DNA of 64,000 nucleotides from positions 2,046,001 through 2,110,000 of the forward strand of contig JAPXFQ010000166.1 of NCBI GenBank assembly GCA_028564705.1, given 5' to 3'. Made by a program: the position numbers and the translations under genes. Source of the DNA: Apricaphanius iberus. Taxonomy: Eukaryota; Chordata; Actinopteri; Cyprinodontiformes; Aphaniidae. The notes under the pieces are model-generated. The model ran no database searches and was not told the DNA's origin. It saw only the letters and a list, made by a program, of their open reading frames with translations. Each line of letters opens with the position of its first letter. Position 1 is the first letter of the stretch. Shown here piece after piece: positions 61,791-64,000 of the stretch.

Positions 61791-62589
61791 TTTCCTGTTT
61801 TATCAAGTCCGAGGCGGCAGGAATGGTGACACTTTAAAAAACAAAGTTTTCCATATTTTTTCATAAAATACTGTAACCATTAAGATATACGTTGATGAAA
61901 ACATGTTCATGGGCAAGCATACAACAAATCATAAATTTGAGTGCTTCTTGTAAACTCATGTAGAGAGTGTACATTTTGTAATGACTTAACTTTAATTGCT
62001 TTCCAACAAGCAAAAATTGCTACAGTTGTAGCAGTGTTTGACCAAGCTGATAGACCAAGCTATGCAATCTAAATTGTATCTTATCTATGTCATATAAATA
62101 ATATGGGTTAACACAATAAGATTGACTAAGGTTTCTTGTTGTCTGAAAGCAAAGTGGCATTTAAACCTTGCCCGTCAACTGAAAGTTTCAGATCATGACA
62201 AGGATAACCAAAAAAACTGAGATTAAAAAGAGGATATAAACAAATCTGTACAACTTCAGCTTAATTATCCTTCGGAAAGACACATATGAGATGAGTGGAA
62301 TTTCGCCAGTGAATTGATTAAATAAGTTTAAATTATTTCATTTTTTGCTTCCTTAGCCAATAGATCAGTTACTGTGACTTTAACACATTATTACGGAAGA
62401 TTCCTTTAAGAAAACCATTCTAATTTGGTTGCTAACCTCAAGCATTGCTTCACGTTTTTGTTTTAAATGCTGTGAACATTCTGGGAAAGATTACAGCTTT
62501 ACTGCAATGCTAACTCAGAGCAGACTAAAGACTGTGCATGTGAAAATTGCCAAGGGTGTAAAAGAGATAACCTGGTTGGACTACTTGCC

Positions 62590-62800
62590 GGGCTCTCCTG
62601 AAGATGCACCGCCTGAGGTAATAGGTTTACGGATAACATTAATTACCACATTCCTCATTAATGGATGAAGCCTTTATTGGTTCCATTGATCAGATGGACC
62701 TGTTAGCCATCATCCTAAGCAATGGTGGATTTAACAAGCTTACATATTGGCATATCAATTAATGCAATCAATTCCTGTCTAGCAGTTACCATGCATCCCA
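62590..62800. promoter_or_regulatory. Candidate conserved non-coding element
   Basis: Contains ACATTAATTACCACATTCCT, CATTAATGGATG and ATCAATTAATGCAATCAATT, a dense set of homeodomain-type sites, with no repeats. Inferred regulatory DNA of the zfhx4 locus. Confidence 0.3.
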
Positions 62801-64000
62801 CCCACTTCCTTTTTACCTTACTCACTAACATTTGCAACTAACTTCCTTCTATTATGGGATCTGGATTACATGATCAAGTCAAATGAAGGTTTTGAGTAAA
62901 AAGAATCCTTTTGCTGACATTGTTTATCTGACATATAAGCAAATAATTACTTGATTAAAAAGTTTTGTTCAATAAAGTCAACTTAACTGAGTGTGATTTA
63001 TCAGTTCTAGATGAAGAAAAGACAATCAGCTTGTTATGCAAGTTTTAATGGTTTTAGATGCAAATATATGGACATTGCTTCAATGCATTCAGTTGTCTCG
63101 TTGTACAAGTCTTTGACTTACACACAAATCTTAAGGTTAAAGCCGACTATTTTTTTAAGATCACTGCGCCTTTTAAGAAGGCACAGATTACAACTCAGAA
63201 TCCTTCCTATGTTATCCATGTTCAAAAAGGGGTGACAGACTTCAAACACTAGGCTGTGGTTGCCTGGTATAACATGGTGAAGTGGGTAAAACATCAGCAA
63301 TGAATGACGGAGTGGGTAAGATAACTGAAAGCACACCATGACAAAGTGGAGGGATTTACCGTTGGGCCCGCAGCACTTCATTTGCCTAATAACAGATCAT
63401 TCTATAAGAAAGTGGCTGCTCGGAGGAGGGATATCAACCAACGAGGATGTCTCACTCTCAGAAATCCTATTTGAAGACAACACCTTCTGAGCGCTCATCC
63501 TCCTCCACGCCTAAGACGATCCATGCGCATGACAGGGTCCATTAATATGACGCCTATGTAACCTTGCTCTTTCTGCCTCTTTTTTCCAACAGGAGCAAAA
63601 CCGATAGCCAGGAAGGAGGGGCATTATGTTATGACTGAGTGTGTAACAGGAGGGGTGGTGTTAATTTTGAAAAGATGTCTTAAATATCCTCCTCTGAGAC
63701 ACCTGCAGCCACCTCTTCAAAACTAGGAGTGTAAGAAGAGAGTGTTCTTCCTTCACAAATATCACAGAAATGCTGATGTTGTAGGCAGGGTTTTAGTTTT
63801 CTTGCTTCTAAGTTGTATTTCCCTAGCTGCAAACAACCTGCATTGTACATTACATAAACACCACACACACAGGCCGCACACAGGCTCTTGAATCCACAAG
63901 GGAAATGCTACAGATTCATTTTTATGTGTCTGCAAGATGAGTAAATATAGATATAGGGAAGATGATGACAAAGAGTTATTATCTGCATCTACGCCCACCG
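62801..64000. other. Non-coding stretch to window end
   Basis: No exon, repeat or transposon could be supported. Short open frames on both strands near 63060-63380 and 63680-64000 lack recognisable domains. Confidence 0.4.

Noticed and set aside
62429..62668. 79-codon open frame near a candidate regulatory block
   Set aside because: No domain; overlaps the candidate non-coding element and has no splice context.

Overview
The window is vertebrate nuclear DNA, almost certainly from a ray-finned (percomorph-like) teleost. It carries the 3' half of one large multi-exon gene embedded in AT-rich non-coding DNA, with a fish-typical mix of transposable elements: Rex1-, Rex3-, L2- and L1-type LINEs, tRNA-derived SINEs, Ty3/Gypsy, Tc1/mariner and hAT relics, MITEs and microsatellites. 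I saw no prokaryotic genes, CRISPR arrays, rRNA genes or functional tRNA genes.

The gene is a zinc-finger homeobox gene of the ZFHX3/ZFHX4 (ATBF1) family on the minus strand, most likely zfhx4. Six coding exons can be placed with consensus splice sites and fully consistent reading phases: 47563-47670, 37550-37686, 36818-37018, 31264-31387, 25312-30843 and 22004-23745 (stop at 22004-22006). Together they encode about 2,610 residues with 14 C2H2-type zinc fingers, four homeodomains and long Gln- and Pro-rich tracts. The protein is a nuclear DNA-binding transcription factor. The N-terminal exons are not in the window and should lie beyond position 64000, so 47671-64000 is read as intron.

Layout: 1-480 Rex1-like reverse transcriptase (minus); 480-3740 no gene; 3745-4960 decayed Ty3/Gypsy (plus); 6075-6500 Rex3-type LINE 5' end; 8340-8460 L2-like LINE tail; 9137-9233 possible orphan exon; 9865-10570 dead L2 reverse transcriptase; 10590-13859 Tc1-like relic broken by two DNA transposons, one of which carries an L2 insertion; 15045-15212 SINE; 16070-16209 Rex3 tail; about 17150-22003 zfhx4 3' UTR and downstream DNA; 22004-47670 zfhx4 exons and introns; 47671-64000 upstream intron with candidate conserved elements, two inverted SINEs, L1 and Tc1 relics and a (GAAA)n array.

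I found no undescribed gene system. The observations most worth a second look are the nested transposon stack at 10.6-13.9 kb (two target-site duplications readable by eye), a foldback element at 40700-41140 with four copies of an 18-bp motif in alternating orientation, a last zfhx4 intron made mostly of two MITEs, an (AT)n tract 15 bases from a weak zfhx4 splice donor, and an isolated exon-like segment at 9137-9233. All family assignments come from reading motifs; no database search was run.
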